From contig NZ_JAGIZB010000009.1 of NCBI RefSeq assembly GCF_017813395.1, positions 62,001-126,000 on the forward strand: DNA of 64,000 nucleotides, given 5' to 3'. Positions 1 to 8,301 of the stretch are shown here, piece after piece; position 1 is the first letter of the stretch, and each line of letters opens with the position of its first letter. The notes beneath the pieces are model-generated. The model did no database searches and was not told the origin of the DNA. It saw nothing but the letters and a program-made list of their open reading frames with translations. Source of the stretch: Pararoseomonas baculiformis. Lineage in GTDB: Bacteria; Pseudomonadota; Alphaproteobacteria; Acetobacterales; Acetobacteraceae. The translations under genes and the position numbers were made by a program.

Positions 1-393
1 CCCACCGGCCCGGAGCGGGATGCCCCCGCGCTCCCGGTCATAGCCCAGGATTTCCGCGCTGATGCGGATGCTGAAGGCGCGGTTCAGGTCGAAGCCGGCG
101 AACTCCGCCTTCAGCCGCCGCTCCGCCAGGCGGATGAGGTAGCGGCGCTCCCGCTCGGGGTCGCGCACGGGGTGCAGGGGCGGCGGGCGGCTATCCACCG
201 CCTGCTCGGCCAGCAACGCGAAATCGGGCTCCGTCCCGGCCATGCGGTGATAGGCGAACAGGATGTCCTTCCCGGTGAGCGCGGGCGCTTCGGCCGTGGC
301 CTCGGCCACCTGGCGCGGCTGCGCGAGGGCGGCCGCCGGCACGGCGATCGGGGAGATGAGGAGCAGGGCGGCAATGAGGGAATGAAAGCGCAC
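1..393 (-). CDS. exported protein of unknown function (C-terminus beyond window)
   Basis: This reading frame is open to the window edge, so about 131 codons are visible and the C-terminus is missing. I chose a GTG start because it gives a typical Sec signal peptide: a short basic start (MRFHS), a hydrophobic core of leucines, isoleucines and alanines, and an AxA-type cleavage site (AAALAQ) near residue 25. The mature part is charged and begins with a helix-rich stretch around LTGKDILFAYHRMAG. I do not recognise a family. It is divergent from the small secreted protein at 661. The function is unknown; an envelope or periplasmic location is inferred from the signal peptide only. Confidence 0.55.
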   Translation of the reverse strand, partial: MRFHSLIAALLLISPIAVPAAALAQPRQVAEATAEAPALTGKDILFAYHRMAGTEPDFALLAEQAVDSRPPPLHPVRDPERERRYLIRLAERRLKAEFAGFDLNRAFSIRISAEILGYDRERGGIPLRAGG

Positions 394-660
394 GAGAACC
401 CAGGGATGAAGAATGCGATCGGGCGGCTGGTGCGACCATGCGGTGGCGCGGCCGGACGATAGCCAGGAGCCTACGGGGCGGAAAGCAGGGGCGCCGCGCC
501 GGGCCGCCTTCTGTCCATCAGTTGATCGCCCCATTTCCCGGCCCGCCTTCCTCCACAAGGTGACGGAAAGGCGGCACGAACCGCCCAAGCCCTGCCGGAA
601 TGGCCACGATAATCAGGCTTGTCACAGCCGGGATAGGCCCGGCGAAAGGCACCAGTTACC

Positions 661-924
661 ATGAAGAACGCAGTGTTCGGGGCGCTGATCGCGATCGCGG
701 GGGCCCTGTCCCTTACCCCCGGGGCAAAGGCCCAGGATTTTGGCTACGGCTATGCGCCCTATGCCCCCTCCGGCTGGGAAAGGGAGCAGTGGCGGGAGCG
801 GATGGAATGGCGCGACGCCCGGCGCGAGTTCCGCCGCCAGCAGCGTGAAATGGCGGAGCGCCGGGCCTATGAGGCCGGGCGGCGTGACGCTTTCCGGGAT
901 CACCGCCCCTGGTATGACAGGTGA
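661..924 (+). CDS. small secreted Arg/Tyr-rich protein
   Basis: An 87-residue protein with a clear signal peptide (MKNAVFGALIAIAGALSL, cleavage near AKAQ at residue 25). The mature part is about 60 residues. It starts with a Gly/Tyr/Pro segment (DFGYGYAPYAP) and continues as a very charged Arg/Glu helix rich in WRE and RRQQRE patterns. An AAAGG-like ribosome site lies just upstream of ATG. No enzyme motif is visible. Small proteins of this composition are common periplasmic hypotheticals in Acetobacteraceae. The function is unknown. Confidence 0.6.
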   Translation: MKNAVFGALIAIAGALSLTPGAKAQDFGYGYAPYAPSGWEREQWRERMEWRDARREFRRQQREMAERRAYEAGRRDAFRDHRPWYDR

Positions 925-972
925 TGCGCAGCCCGGGCCAGGGGCGGCGCCTCACCCGTAGGGGCCGCCCTT

Positions 973-1902
973 CTAGAGCGGATTGTCCTCCGCGGGCGCC
1001 ATGCCGCTGGCCTCGATAGTGGGCTGGACCTCCTCCGGATTCGGCGGGACTGGCCGCGTCACACGGCGGTAGGGGGCCCGGCGGGCCCCGGCGGCATCCA
1101 GCCCATAGGGGTCCTGATGCAGCTGCACCCGCCCGTTCGCATCCGGCCAGGCCGTCAGATAGGCCAGGACGACCTCCACATCCTGCGGCGGGGTGATCTC
1201 CAGCGTGCGACCGGTCGCCAGCCGGGCCTGCACCGCGGCCGGGGTCTGGTTCAGCATCCATGCCGTGACCTCCCGCACCTTCTCCACCCGCACGCAGCCA
1301 TGCGAGAGGGCGCGGTTCTCACGCGCGAAAAGCCCGGGGCTGTTGGTGCCGTGCAGGAAGATGCCGTCCGAATCATACAGGCCGATGCGCACCTGCCCCA
1401 GCGGGTTGTTCGGCCCCGGCGGCTGGATCAGGCGCCCGTTCACCACGCGGAAGCCCGAAATCCCGCTGGCGCGCACCTCCGGCTCGATGCTGGCGGGCAC
1501 GTACCAGGGCGGGTTGTAGCGCGCCCCGGTGACAAAGCTGGCCAGCTGCGGCGTCGCCGTCTTCCGTGCGCCGACGATCACGCGCGAACGCATCACCTCG
1601 CGCCCGCCCTCATAGGCGATCAGCTGCGCGGCGGCGATGTTCACCAGGATCAGCCGGCCCACCGAGAGATCGACGTTGAGATCGTCCAGCCGTTCCAGCG
1701 TCCGCTCCACGGCCACGCGGCCGGACCGGTTCGCCGATGGCATGGCGTTGCGGGCCCGGCGGAGATAGTCCCGCATGTCCACGGCCATCCCGCCCGACAC
1801 CGGCTGGGCCAGGGCGACCCCAGGACGGAGAAGGGATCCGAGCGGAGCAGCGGCGCCGCCAAGAGCAAGCGCGCGGACAAGGGAGCGGCGGGTCTGAAGC
1901 AT
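973..1902 (-). CDS. L,D-transpeptidase (YkuD domain, LdtD-like C-terminal half)
   Basis: This is a 309-residue periplasmic enzyme that cross-links or modifies peptidoglycan stem peptides through a cysteine nucleophile. A Tat-like leader (TRRSLVRALALGG) ends near residue 33 (ALAQ). The YkuD signature is complete: H184 in FLHGT and S200-H-G-C-V-R205 in SHGCVR, with Cys203 as nucleophile. The part after the active site (ITPPQDVEVVLAYLTAW) matches the C-terminal end seen in LdtD/YcbB-type enzymes. The protein is about half the length of E. coli LdtD and lacks the long N-terminal part with the peptidoglycan-binding domain. It is divergent from the CYTH/CHAD gene. Confidence 0.9.
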   Translation of the reverse strand: MLQTRRSLVRALALGGAAAPLGSLLRPGVALAQPVSGGMAVDMRDYLRRARNAMPSANRSGRVAVERTLERLDDLNVDLSVGRLILVNIAAAQLIAYEGGREVMRSRVIVGARKTATPQLASFVTGARYNPPWYVPASIEPEVRASGISGFRVVNGRLIQPPGPNNPLGQVRIGLYDSDGIFLHGTNSPGLFARENRALSHGCVRVEKVREVTAWMLNQTPAAVQARLATGRTLEITPPQDVEVVLAYLTAWPDANGRVQLHQDPYGLDAAGARRAPYRRVTRPVPPNPEEVQPTIEASGMAPAEDNPL

Positions 1903-2296
1903 GGTCCGGTCAAATTACGATACGCCCATGTTAACAAGCGATGGCGAAAGAAGTGGCTCCGTCCCATGCAGCGAAATGCAGCGCGGCCGCACACAAACCT
2001 GCGATAAACGCCCAGCTGCCTGATTCTCAGGACCTTTCCCAACTCCGGGCTGCCCACCGGTTCGTTGCGTTCTCTTTCGTTCCTGACCACGAAACGTCCT
2101 TCGCCACCCACAGGTAGCCGACGCTTGCAGGCAGGGCGGAAATGCATCCCATCCTCCCGGTGCCCTCCCACGCCTTTACCCGGGGCGGAGGCCGCCGCTG
2201 CCCGGCATCGCTGACAATGTGATGTCAGCGGCCTTGCGACTTCCTCCTCCCTACCGGCATGGCAACGCGGCCCCGACCGAGGCGTTCGACCGGACC
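1903..2296. other. divergent intergenic region without a gene
   Basis: About 390 bases separate the L,D-transpeptidase start from the chosen CYTH/CHAD start (about 315 bases if the upstream ATG at 2219 is used). I see no ORF with coding character, RNA gene or repeat. The A/T-richer stretch just upstream of the transpeptidase (around 1905-1960) probably holds its promoter. A weak 6-bp inverted repeat (TTTCGT/ACGAAA, 8-nt spacer) lies at 2075-2094; nothing else shows that it matters. Confidence 0.35.
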
Positions 2297-3826
2297 ATGA
2301 ACCACACCACAGAGCCCCCTCCCAAGGAGCTGGAAATCAAGTTCCAACTCCCGGATGGCTGCGAGGCGGCGCTCGCCTCCCACCCTGCCCTCGCCTCCTG
2401 CGAGGCCCACTCCTCCCGGCGGGAGGTGACCACCTACTTCGACACGCCGGACCACCGGCTCGCCGATGCGGGCGCCAGCCTGCGCGTGCGCCAGAGCGAG
2501 GGCCGGCATGTGCAGACCCTGAAGCTGCGGGACGGCGCGGGCCCCTTCGGCCGCGCGGAATGGGAATGGCCCCTTCCCGGGGAGGAACCCGATCCGGCCC
2601 GCCTCGCCCAGACCCCCCTCGCCTCCCTGGCCAATGACGGCACGCGGCTGATCGCCCTTTTCACCGCCGAGGTGACGCGCAGCATCCGCACCTTGCGCCA
2701 GGACGGCACCCTGGTGGAGGTCACCACCGATCTCGGCGCCATCCGGGCGGGGGAGGCGCAGGAGCCAATCCGCGAGATGGAGCTGGAGCTGAAGGAGGGT
2801 GACCCCGCCGCCCTCTACCGCCTCGCCAGCGCGATCCAGGCCGAAACGCCGCTCCTCCTGGGGACGGAGGCGAAGTCCGACCGCGGCTGGCGCCTCCTCA
2901 CCGGCCAGCCGCGCGAGGTGGAGAAGCAGGACGACCTCGACTTCCCGCCCGACATCACTGCGGGCGAGGCCTTCCGGAACATCACCGGCGCCACCCTGGC
3001 CAGCCTCCTTGCCAATCAGCCCGCCGCCGCCGCGGGGGTGATGGAAGGCATTCACCAGATGCGCGTGGCCATACGCCGCCTGCGCGCCTGCCTGGCCTTG
3101 TTCCGTCCCTGTCTGGACGAGGAGCGGGAGGAGGCCTTCACCGGGCAACTCCGCCAGCTCGGCCGCTGCCTGGGCGCGGCGCGGGACTGGGACGTGTTCT
3201 GCGCCGAGACCCTGCCCCATCTCGCCGGGCGCGGCCTGCCCGAGCCCCTGCTCGGGCGTCTCCTCGCCGCCGCCGAAACCGAGCGCGCGGCCGCGCATGA
3301 AAGCCTTTCCGCCGAATTCGCCCGGCCGGCGCTGACGCGCACCGTGCTGGGCCTGGCCGCCTGGGCCGAGGATCCGGTGGCGCTTTCCGGCCAGCCCGAT
3401 GGCGGCGACATGGCCGAGCCCCTGGCCGACCTCGCGCCCGAACTGGAGGAACGCCTCGCCCGCCGGGTGCTGCGCCGCGGGCGCCGCATCCGCCACCGCA
3501 CGGATGAGGAACTTCATGACCTGCGCAAGTCCCTGAAAAGGCTGCGCTACGGGGTGGAGTTCCTGGCCCCCCTGCACCGCCGCAAGCGGGTGAGCGCCTA
3601 TCTCCGCCGCTGCAAGGACCTGCAGGAGGAACTGGGGGCGCTGAATGACGGCGCCATGGCGGTGACCCTGGCGGAACAGCTGGCCGCGCGGGACAAGGCC
3701 CTGGAACCAGCGGTGCATTCCCTTCAGGCCTGGGCCGGGCATCGCCGGGCAGAGGCGCTGGAAAGGCTTCCCAAAGCCTGGCGTGGCTTCCGGCACGCGG
3801 CTCTGCCGCGGGTCAGCGCGGGGTAG
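2297..3826 (+). CDS. CYTH and CHAD domain protein (inorganic triphosphatase-like)
   Basis: A cytosolic two-domain protein of 509 residues from the chosen start. The N-terminal CYTH domain (about residues 8-200) has the metal/triphosphate tunnel motif ExExK as ELEIK near residue 11, followed by the usual strands with YFDTPDHRL and LRVRQS. The C-terminal CHAD domain (about 220-500) is helical and carries its histidines in IHQMRVAIRRLRA and LHDLRKSLKRLRYG. CYTH enzymes of the YgiF type hydrolyse inorganic triphosphate, and CHAD domains bind polyphosphate. An in-frame ATG at 2219 would add 26 residues; I prefer 2297 because ExExK normally sits close to the N-terminus. The next gene is convergent, with a repeat filling the gap. 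Confidence 0.88.
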   Translation: MNHTTEPPPKELEIKFQLPDGCEAALASHPALASCEAHSSRREVTTYFDTPDHRLADAGASLRVRQSEGRHVQTLKLRDGAGPFGRAEWEWPLPGEEPDPARLAQTPLASLANDGTRLIALFTAEVTRSIRTLRQDGTLVEVTTDLGAIRAGEAQEPIREMELELKEGDPAALYRLASAIQAETPLLLGTEAKSDRGWRLLTGQPREVEKQDDLDFPPDITAGEAFRNITGATLASLLANQPAAAAGVMEGIHQMRVAIRRLRACLALFRPCLDEEREEAFTGQLRQLGRCLGAARDWDVFCAETLPHLAGRGLPEPLLGRLLAAAETERAAAHESLSAEFARPALTRTVLGLAAWAEDPVALSGQPDGGDMAEPLADLAPELEERLARRVLRRGRRIRHRTDEELHDLRKSLKRLRYGVEFLAPLHRRKRVSAYLRRCKDLQEELGALNDGAMAVTLAEQLAARDKALEPAVHSLQAWAGHRRAEALERLPKAWRGFRHAALPRVSAG

Positions 3827-3838
3827 GAAGCAGGCTTC

Positions 3839-4115
3839 GATCCCGCGGTGGCGGTTTGTCCCGGGGAGAGGAAGAAGGAATTCTTCCTCTCCCCGGACCC
3901 CTCACCATCATCTTTTTCTATCAGTTTGAGCGGTTCGGCTGGTGGTGCGCCTCCGGTCCATGACCGGAGGCGACTGCAAGGGCAGGATTAGGGGCAGAAA
4001 CCCCTGCTTGCACCGTATCCGCGGCAGCCAGCCGGGGATCCAAGGGCCTCAGGCCCTTGGCGGGGTTCGAGGCACTGCCTCGAACGTCCGGAGAGGGCAG
4101 AGCCCTCTCCGGGAA
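3839..4115 (+). repeat. multi-hairpin intergenic repeat, copy 1
   Basis: This is a roughly 277-bp element that fills the gap between convergent genes ending at 3826 and 4131. It contains five perfect hairpins. H1 at 3861-3896 has a 16-bp stem (CCGGGGAGAGGAAGAA with its complement) and a GGAA loop. H2 at 3948-3972 has a 10-bp stem around CCATG. H3 at 4040-4060 has a 9-bp stem, CCAAGGGCC. H4 at 4065-4085 has a 9-bp stem, GTTCGAGGC. H5 at 4088-4112 has an 11-bp stem, CCGGAGAGGGC. A CTTTTTC run follows H1 after about 15 nt. H4 is unique to this copy. Related copies lie at 6576 and 25547. Small ORFs across it are artefacts. Confidence 0.92.
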
Positions 4116-4130
4116 CCACCATTCCCGAGA

Positions 4131-4661
4131 TCAGTCGATCCGCCGCAGCCCCGCCTCGAAGCGCTTCCAGTTGGCCACGTAATTGGCCGTGGAGTGCTGC
4201 AGCCTTTCGATCACCGATTCGTCCAGCGTGCGGGCCACGCGGGCGGGGGCGCCGACGATCAGGGAGAAGTCCGGGAACTCCTTGCCCTCGGTCACCAGCG
4301 CATTGGCGCCCACGATGCAATGGGCGCCGATGCGGGCCTTGTTCAGCACCGTCGCGCCCATCCCGATCAGGCAGCCATCCCCCACCGTGCAGCCATGCAG
4401 GATGGCGTGGTGCCCGACCGTGACACCGGCCCCGATGGTGAGCGGCGCATCCGGGTCGGAATGCAGCATGGCGCCTTCCTGGATGTTCGTGCGCGCGCCG
4501 ATCCGGATGGGGCTGTTGTCCCCCCGTGCCACGGCGCCGAACCAGAAGCCCACATCCTCCCCCAGCGTCACGTCGCCGATCACATGGGCATCGGGCGCAA
4601 CCCAGTAGCGGCCGGCCCCGGGCAGGGTGGGCGTGATGTCATGCAGTGCGTAGACCGGCAT
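4131..4661 (-). CDS. gamma carbonic anhydrase family protein
   Basis: A 176-residue left-handed beta-helix protein of the YrdA/PaaY type. Hexapeptide-repeat turns run from about residue 22 to 130 (for example VIGDVTLGEDV, IRIGART, LIGMGATVL). The zinc-ligand histidines of the gamma class appear as H67 (MLHSD) and H84/H89 in GHHAILHG. Such proteins are cytosolic trimers. Some hydrate CO2, while others act on CoA thioesters, and sequence alone does not decide which. The length is usual for the family. The gene is convergent with the CYTH/CHAD gene and its stop codon lies 15 nt beyond repeat copy 1. Confidence 0.88.
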   Translation of the reverse strand: MPVYALHDITPTLPGAGRYWVAPDAHVIGDVTLGEDVGFWFGAVARGDNSPIRIGARTNIQEGAMLHSDPDAPLTIGAGVTVGHHAILHGCTVGDGCLIGMGATVLNKARIGAHCIVGANALVTEGKEFPDFSLIVGAPARVARTLDESVIERLQHSTANYVANWKRFEAGLRRID

Positions 4662-4809
4662 TCCGGATGGTCCTCCCAGGCGCTGAAGGCGGGGAGCCTA
4701 GCACCGCCCCCCGGCGGGGCCAGCCATGGGCGCCCGGCCTGGAACTCCGGCGGGGGGCATGCGATCTTGCTTGCCCTGCCCAGAAATGAGGCACACGCCG
4801 AGGACCGAC

Positions 4810-5562
4810 ATGGAAAGCCCGAACCCCGTCACGCCAGGCACGACCGGGGAAGGTGGCCGCCTGCCGCTGACGATCCGGGTTTCCCGCGATCTCCAGGCGC
4901 GCATCAACCATGGCGAGTTGCGCCCCGGTGACCGCCTGCCGACGGAACGGGAGCTGATGGCGCGCTACGGGGTGAGCCGCACCGTGGTGCGGGAGGCGAT
5001 CTCATCCCTGCGCGCCAGCGGCCAGATCGAGACGCAGCAGGGCCGTGGCGCCTTCGTCCTGGCGCCCGTGCCCGTGCCGCAAAGGCTGGATGCGGCCGAT
5101 ATCGGGCCGCTCGAAGATGTGCTGAAGCTCGTGGAAATCCGCATCGCGCTGGAATCGGAAGCCGCCGCCCTGGCCGCGCAGCACCGCAGCCCGGCCCAGC
5201 TGACGGAGCTGGACGCCATCTCCCATGCCTTCGCGCAGACCCTGGAGGAGCCGGATGATTCCGCCACCCATGACCAGGATTTCCACCTCTGCGTCGCCCG
5301 GATGTCCGGGAACAGCTACTTCGCCGATCTTCTCTCCGGCCTCTCGCCCAGCCTGCTGCCGCGCACCCGGGTGGACCTGTACCGGGGCGACCAGCGCGCC
5401 AAGGCCGATTATCTCCGTCGGCTTCTGATGGAGCACGCCCAGATCCGAGACGCCATTGCCCGTTCCAACGCCGACGAGGCCCGGGCCGCGATGCGCCTGC
5501 ATCTTTCCCACAGCCGCGAACGCCTGCGCCTGGCCCTGGAAACGGCACGGCAGGGAGGCTGA
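4810..5562 (+). CDS. GntR-family regulator, FadR subfamily (FCD domain)
   Basis: A 250-residue transcription regulator. The N-terminal winged helix (about residues 17-85) shows the GntR signature GELRPGDRLPTERELM followed by YGVSRTVVREAISSL and QGRGAFV. The helical FCD effector domain (about 100-240) follows, with DQDFHLCVARMSGN and a late HLSHSRERL segment. The ATG at 4810 is preceded by GAGGA at a good distance, so I prefer it to an upstream in-frame ATG. The next gene, 70 nt downstream on the same strand, encodes a glucarate-pathway dehydratase, and two FadR-type half-site pairs lie between them. The regulator therefore probably senses a sugar acid and controls that gene. Confidence 0.9.
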   Translation: MESPNPVTPGTTGEGGRLPLTIRVSRDLQARINHGELRPGDRLPTERELMARYGVSRTVVREAISSLRASGQIETQQGRGAFVLAPVPVPQRLDAADIGPLEDVLKLVEIRIALESEAAALAAQHRSPAQLTELDAISHAFAQTLEEPDDSATHDQDFHLCVARMSGNSYFADLLSGLSPSLLPRTRVDLYRGDQRAKADYLRRLLMEHAQIRDAIARSNADEARAAMRLHLSHSRERLRLALETARQGG

Positions 5563-5578
5563 TCCGGCCGCCCGGACC

Positions 5579-5609
5579 ACTTGTCTGACAAGTTGTGCAC
5601 TTGTATGAC
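5579..5609 (+). promoter_or_regulatory. two FadR/GntR-type operator sites upstream of kdgD
   Basis: At 5579-5593 ACTTGTC-T-GACAAGT is a perfect inverted repeat that fits the FadR-subfamily consensus TNGTNNNACNA. At 5599-5609 ACTTGTATGAC repeats the left half of the first site exactly 20 bp further on, about two helical turns, so two dimers would bind the same DNA face. Both sites lie between the regulator stop (5562) and the dehydratase start (5632), where binding would block kdgD transcription. The binding protein is inferred to be the adjacent GntR product. Confidence 0.7.
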
Positions 5610-5631
5610 CTCTGGCAGAGGAGTCCTGCCC

Positions 5632-6555
5632 ATGCCCACGTCATTCAGCCCAGAGCAACTCAAGGCCGTCCTGCCGACTGGCCTGCTCTCCTTCCCGCTG
5701 ACCGATTTCCATCCCAATGGCGATCTGAACCTGGAAGGCTACCGCGCCCGCCTCGAATGGCTCGCCCCCTATGGCACCGCCACCCTCTTCGCCGCCGGCG
5801 GGACGGGCGAGTTCTTCTCCCTCACCCCACGCGAGTTCTCCGATGTCGCCCGCGTGGCGGTGCAGACCTGCGAGGGGCAGACCCCGATCGTGGTCGGCGC
5901 AGGCCATGGCACGCGCATCGCCATCGAATACGCCCAGGAGGCCGAGAAGCAGGGCGCGGCCGGCATCCTGCTGATGCCGCCCTACCTCACCGAGACCTCC
6001 CAGGCCGGGCTGCGCGCGCATATCGCCGCGGTCTGCCGCAGCACGGAGCTCGGCGTCATCGTCTATAACCGCGCCAACTGCCGCCTCACGCCGGACACCC
6101 TGGCTGCTGTGGCCGAGGATTGCCCGAACCTCATCGGCTTCAAGGATGGCGTTGGCGACATCGAGGCGATGGTCGCGGTCTACAACAAGCTCGGCGACCG
6201 CCTGACCTATCTCGGCGGCCTGCCCACCGCGGAGGTCTATGCCCAGGCCTATCTCGCCATGGGCGTGCCCACCTACTCCTCCGCCGTGTTCAACTTCATC
6301 CCGAAGACGGCCAAGGAATTCTACGACGCGGTGGTCAGCAAGGACCAGGCGACGGTGGACCGCATCCTGCGGGACTTCTTCTTCCCCTACCTCGCCATCC
6401 GCAACCGCCAGCCGGGCTATGCGGTCAGCATCGTGAAGGCCGGCGCCACCATCGTCGGCCACTCCGCCGGCCCCGTTCGCTCGCCGCTCAGCGACCTGAC
6501 CGAGACGGAGATGGACGCGCTGCGTCCTCTCATTGAGAAGCTCGGGCCGCAATAA
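5632..6555 (+). CDS. kdgD: 5-dehydro-4-deoxyglucarate dehydratase
   Basis: A 307-residue cytosolic lyase of the DHDPS/NAL superfamily. The enzyme converts 5-keto-4-deoxy-D-glucarate to 2-oxoglutarate semialdehyde with loss of water and CO2, in oxidative D-glucarate/galactarate breakdown. The Schiff-base lysine is K171 in IGFKDGVGD, and the catalytic tyrosine is Y145 in VIVYNR. The [10 protein letters not shown] loop near residue 56 is typical of KdgD. GAGGAG lies 9 nt before the ATG, which supports this start over an upstream in-frame TTG. It is the likely target of the upstream GntR regulator. The gene after it is convergent, with repeat copy 2 between. Confidence 0.92.
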   Translation: MPTSFSPEQLKAVLPTGLLSFPLTDFHPNGDLNLEGYRARLEWLAPYGTATLFAAGGTGEFFSLTPREFSDVARVAVQTCEGQTPIVVGAGHGTRIAIEYAQEAEKQGAAGILLMPPYLTETSQAGLRAHIAAVCRSTELGVIVYNRANCRLTPDTLAAVAEDCPNLIGFKDGVGDIEAMVAVYNKLGDRLTYLGGLPTAEVYAQAYLAMGVPTYSSAVFNFIPKTAKEFYDAVVSKDQATVDRILRDFFFPYLAIRNRQPGYAVSIVKAGATIVGHSAGPVRSPLSDLTETEMDALRPLIEKLGPQ

Positions 6556-6575
6556 GACTCGCGCGGCTTTGGATT

Positions 6576-6837
6576 GATCCTGCGGTGGCGGTCTGTCCCG
6601 GGGAGAGGAAGAAGGAATTCTTCCTCTCCCCGGACCCCTCACCATCATCTTTTTCTATCAGTTTGGAGCGGTTCGGCTGGTGGTGCGCCTCCGGTCCATG
6701 ACCGGAGGCGACTGCAAGGGCAGGATGGGGACCAAGAGCCCCCGTGTTGCACCGTATCCGCGGCAGCCAGACGGGGTTCCAAGGGCCTCAGGCCCTTGGC
6801 GGGTGAGGTCCGGAGAGGGCAGAGCCCTCTCCGGGAA
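6576..6837 (+). repeat. multi-hairpin intergenic repeat, copy 2
   Basis: This roughly 262-bp element fills the gap between kdgD (ends 6555) and the convergent metY-type gene (ends 6864). H1 (6598-6633), H2 (6686-6710), H3 and H5 are present with the same stems as copy 1. H4 is replaced by the short sequence GGGTGAGGT. The segment between H2 and H3 can form CCCCGT/ACGGGG around a 24-nt loop (6747-6770) that is identical in all three copies. The orientation is the same as copies 1 and 3. Confidence 0.92.
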
Positions 6838-6863
6838 AACCTCCCCAGGCCGGCAGTGCCTCT

Positions 6864-8177
6864 TTAATCCGCGGCCAGGGTCGTCTGCCCGGCGCCCGAG
6901 GCATCCAGCGCCTGGGCGAGGTCGGCCAGGATGTCATCCGCATGTTCCAGCCCGATGGAGAGCCGCACATAGCCTGGCGAAACGCCGGTGGAGAGCTGAT
7001 CTTCGGCCGAGAGCTGGGAATGGGTGGTGCTGGCCGGGTGGATGGCCAGGCTGCGCGCATCGCCGATATTGGCCACGTGGTAGATCATCGTCAGCGCGTC
7101 GATGAAACGTCGTCCGGCCTCCACTCCGCCCGCCAGTTCGAAACCGACCAGGCCGCCCATGCCACGGGTGAGGTATTTCGACGCGCGCTCCGCCGCGGCG
7201 CCTTTCGCATGGCCTGGATGGATGACCCGTGTCACCTCTGGCCGGCCCGCCAGGAAGTCCGCCACGGTCGCGGCATTGCGGCTGTGTTCGCGCATGCGCA
7301 GCGCCAGAGTTTCGATCCCTTGCAGGGTGAGGAAGGCGTTGAAGGGCGACATGGCAGCGCCGAGATCCCGCAGCAGCGTCACGCGCGCCTTCAGGATATA
7401 GGCGATCGGCCCCATGGCCTTCGCCGCCTCGGCCCAGACCGCGCCGTGATAGGAGGGATCGGGCCGGTGCAGCGCCGGCTGGCGCGCGGGATGCGCCGCC
7501 CAGTCGAAATTTCCGCCATCGACGATGATCCCGCCGATGCTTGTGCCATGGCCGCCAAGATACTTGGTGGTGGACATCACAACCACCGCCGCACCGTGGT
7601 CGAAGGGCCGCACCAGCAGCGGCGCCGCGGTGTTGTCCATGATCAGCGGAATGCCCATCGGGCGCCCGAGCGCCGCGACCTCGGCGATCGGGAAGACCTC
7701 CAGCTTCGGATTGGGCAAGGTTTCCGCATACCAGGCGCGGGTGCGTTCATCGGAGGCGCGAAGGAAGGCCTGCGGATCCGCCGGGTCCACGAAGCGCACC
7801 TCGATCCCCTGGTCGCGCAGCGTGTTCGCGAAAAGATTCCAGGTGCCGCCATAAAGGTCAGTGGAGGAGACGATGTTGTCCCCCGCATGGGCCAGGTTCT
7901 GCACCGCCATGGCCGAGGCGGCCTGGCCGGAGGCCACCGCCAGCGCCGCCACGCCCCCCTCCAGCGCCGCCACGCGCTTCTCCAGCACGTCCGTCGTGGG
8001 GTTCATGATGCGGGTGTAGATGTTGCCCAGCTCTTCCAGCCCGAAGAGACGCGAGGCGTGGGCCGCATCGTCGAACTGGTAGGAGGTGGTCTGGTAGATC
8101 GGGACCGCCACCGCCTTGGTGGCCGGATCGCGCCGCCAGCCCGCATGCAGGGCGATCGTCTCCGGGTGCTGGGACAT
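6864..8177 (-). CDS. O-acetylhomoserine sulfhydrylase (MetY-type, PLP)
   Basis: A 437-residue cytosolic PLP enzyme of the Cys/Met metabolism family. It makes homocysteine (or methionine precursors) from O-acetylhomoserine and sulfide. The PLP lysine is K205 in MSTTKYLGGHG. Other family motifs are YTRIMNPTTDVLEKR (about 54-68), SGQAASAM (83-90) and DNTAAPLL (181-188). The length fits MetY (about 430) better than the shorter MetB/MetZ type (about 390-400). A strong AAGGAAGG site precedes the ATG. Upstream on the same strand is the large nuclease gene; two GC-rich hairpins separate them, so it is probably transcribed separately. I saw no recognisable SAM riboswitch. Confidence 0.9.
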   Translation of the reverse strand: MSQHPETIALHAGWRRDPATKAVAVPIYQTTSYQFDDAAHASRLFGLEELGNIYTRIMNPTTDVLEKRVAALEGGVAALAVASGQAASAMAVQNLAHAGDNIVSSTDLYGGTWNLFANTLRDQGIEVRFVDPADPQAFLRASDERTRAWYAETLPNPKLEVFPIAEVAALGRPMGIPLIMDNTAAPLLVRPFDHGAAVVVMSTTKYLGGHGTSIGGIIVDGGNFDWAAHPARQPALHRPDPSYHGAVWAEAAKAMGPIAYILKARVTLLRDLGAAMSPFNAFLTLQGIETLALRMREHSRNAATVADFLAGRPEVTRVIHPGHAKGAAAERASKYLTRGMGGLVGFELAGGVEAGRRFIDALTMIYHVANIGDARSLAIHPASTTHSQLSAEDQLSTGVSPGYVRLSIGLEHADDILADLAQALDASGAGQTTLAAD

Positions 8178-8223
8178 GGCTTCCTTCCTTGGATGGGCCG
8201 CCTGGCGGCAGCAGCCATCCTAC

Positions 8224-8244
8224 ACCCGCCCGGGCCGGGCGGGT
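8224..8244 (-). terminator. GC-rich hairpin between nuclease gene and metY-type gene
   Basis: An 8-bp perfect stem, ACCCGCCC/GGGCGGGT, with a 5-nt loop, lies about 45 bases upstream of the metY-type start. It has no U-tract. It may end nuclease transcripts, or be a leader structure of the next gene. Confidence 0.4.
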
Positions 8245-8262
8245 GAAGGCGGTGTCCCGGCC

Positions 8263-8286
8263 CCGCGCCCCGGGAAGAGGGCGCGG
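8263..8286 (-). terminator. hairpin just downstream of the nuclease gene
   Basis: An 8-bp perfect stem, CCGCGCCC/GGGCGCGG, with an 8-nt loop, begins about 15 bases after the nuclease stop codon. It lacks a clear U-run, as is common for terminators in very GC-rich genomes. Confidence 0.45.
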
Positions 8287-8301
8287 AGGGAGAAGGGCGG
8301 C

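Noticed and set aside
2225-3796. Antisense ORF of over 500 codons opposite the CYTH/CHAD gene
   Set aside because: Long antisense frames are common in high-GC DNA; it has no motifs, while the plus strand carries CYTH and CHAD signatures.
3942-4931. Apparent ORF across repeat copy 1 and the carbonic anhydrase gene
   Set aside because: It runs over hairpins and then antisense to a clear hexapeptide protein; similar short ORFs over copies 2 and 3 share sequence only because the repeat does.
8178-8301. SAM-responsive riboswitch before the metY-type gene
   Set aside because: The leader holds two GC-rich hairpins, but I cannot see the conserved core of the SAM-II or SAM/SAH type.
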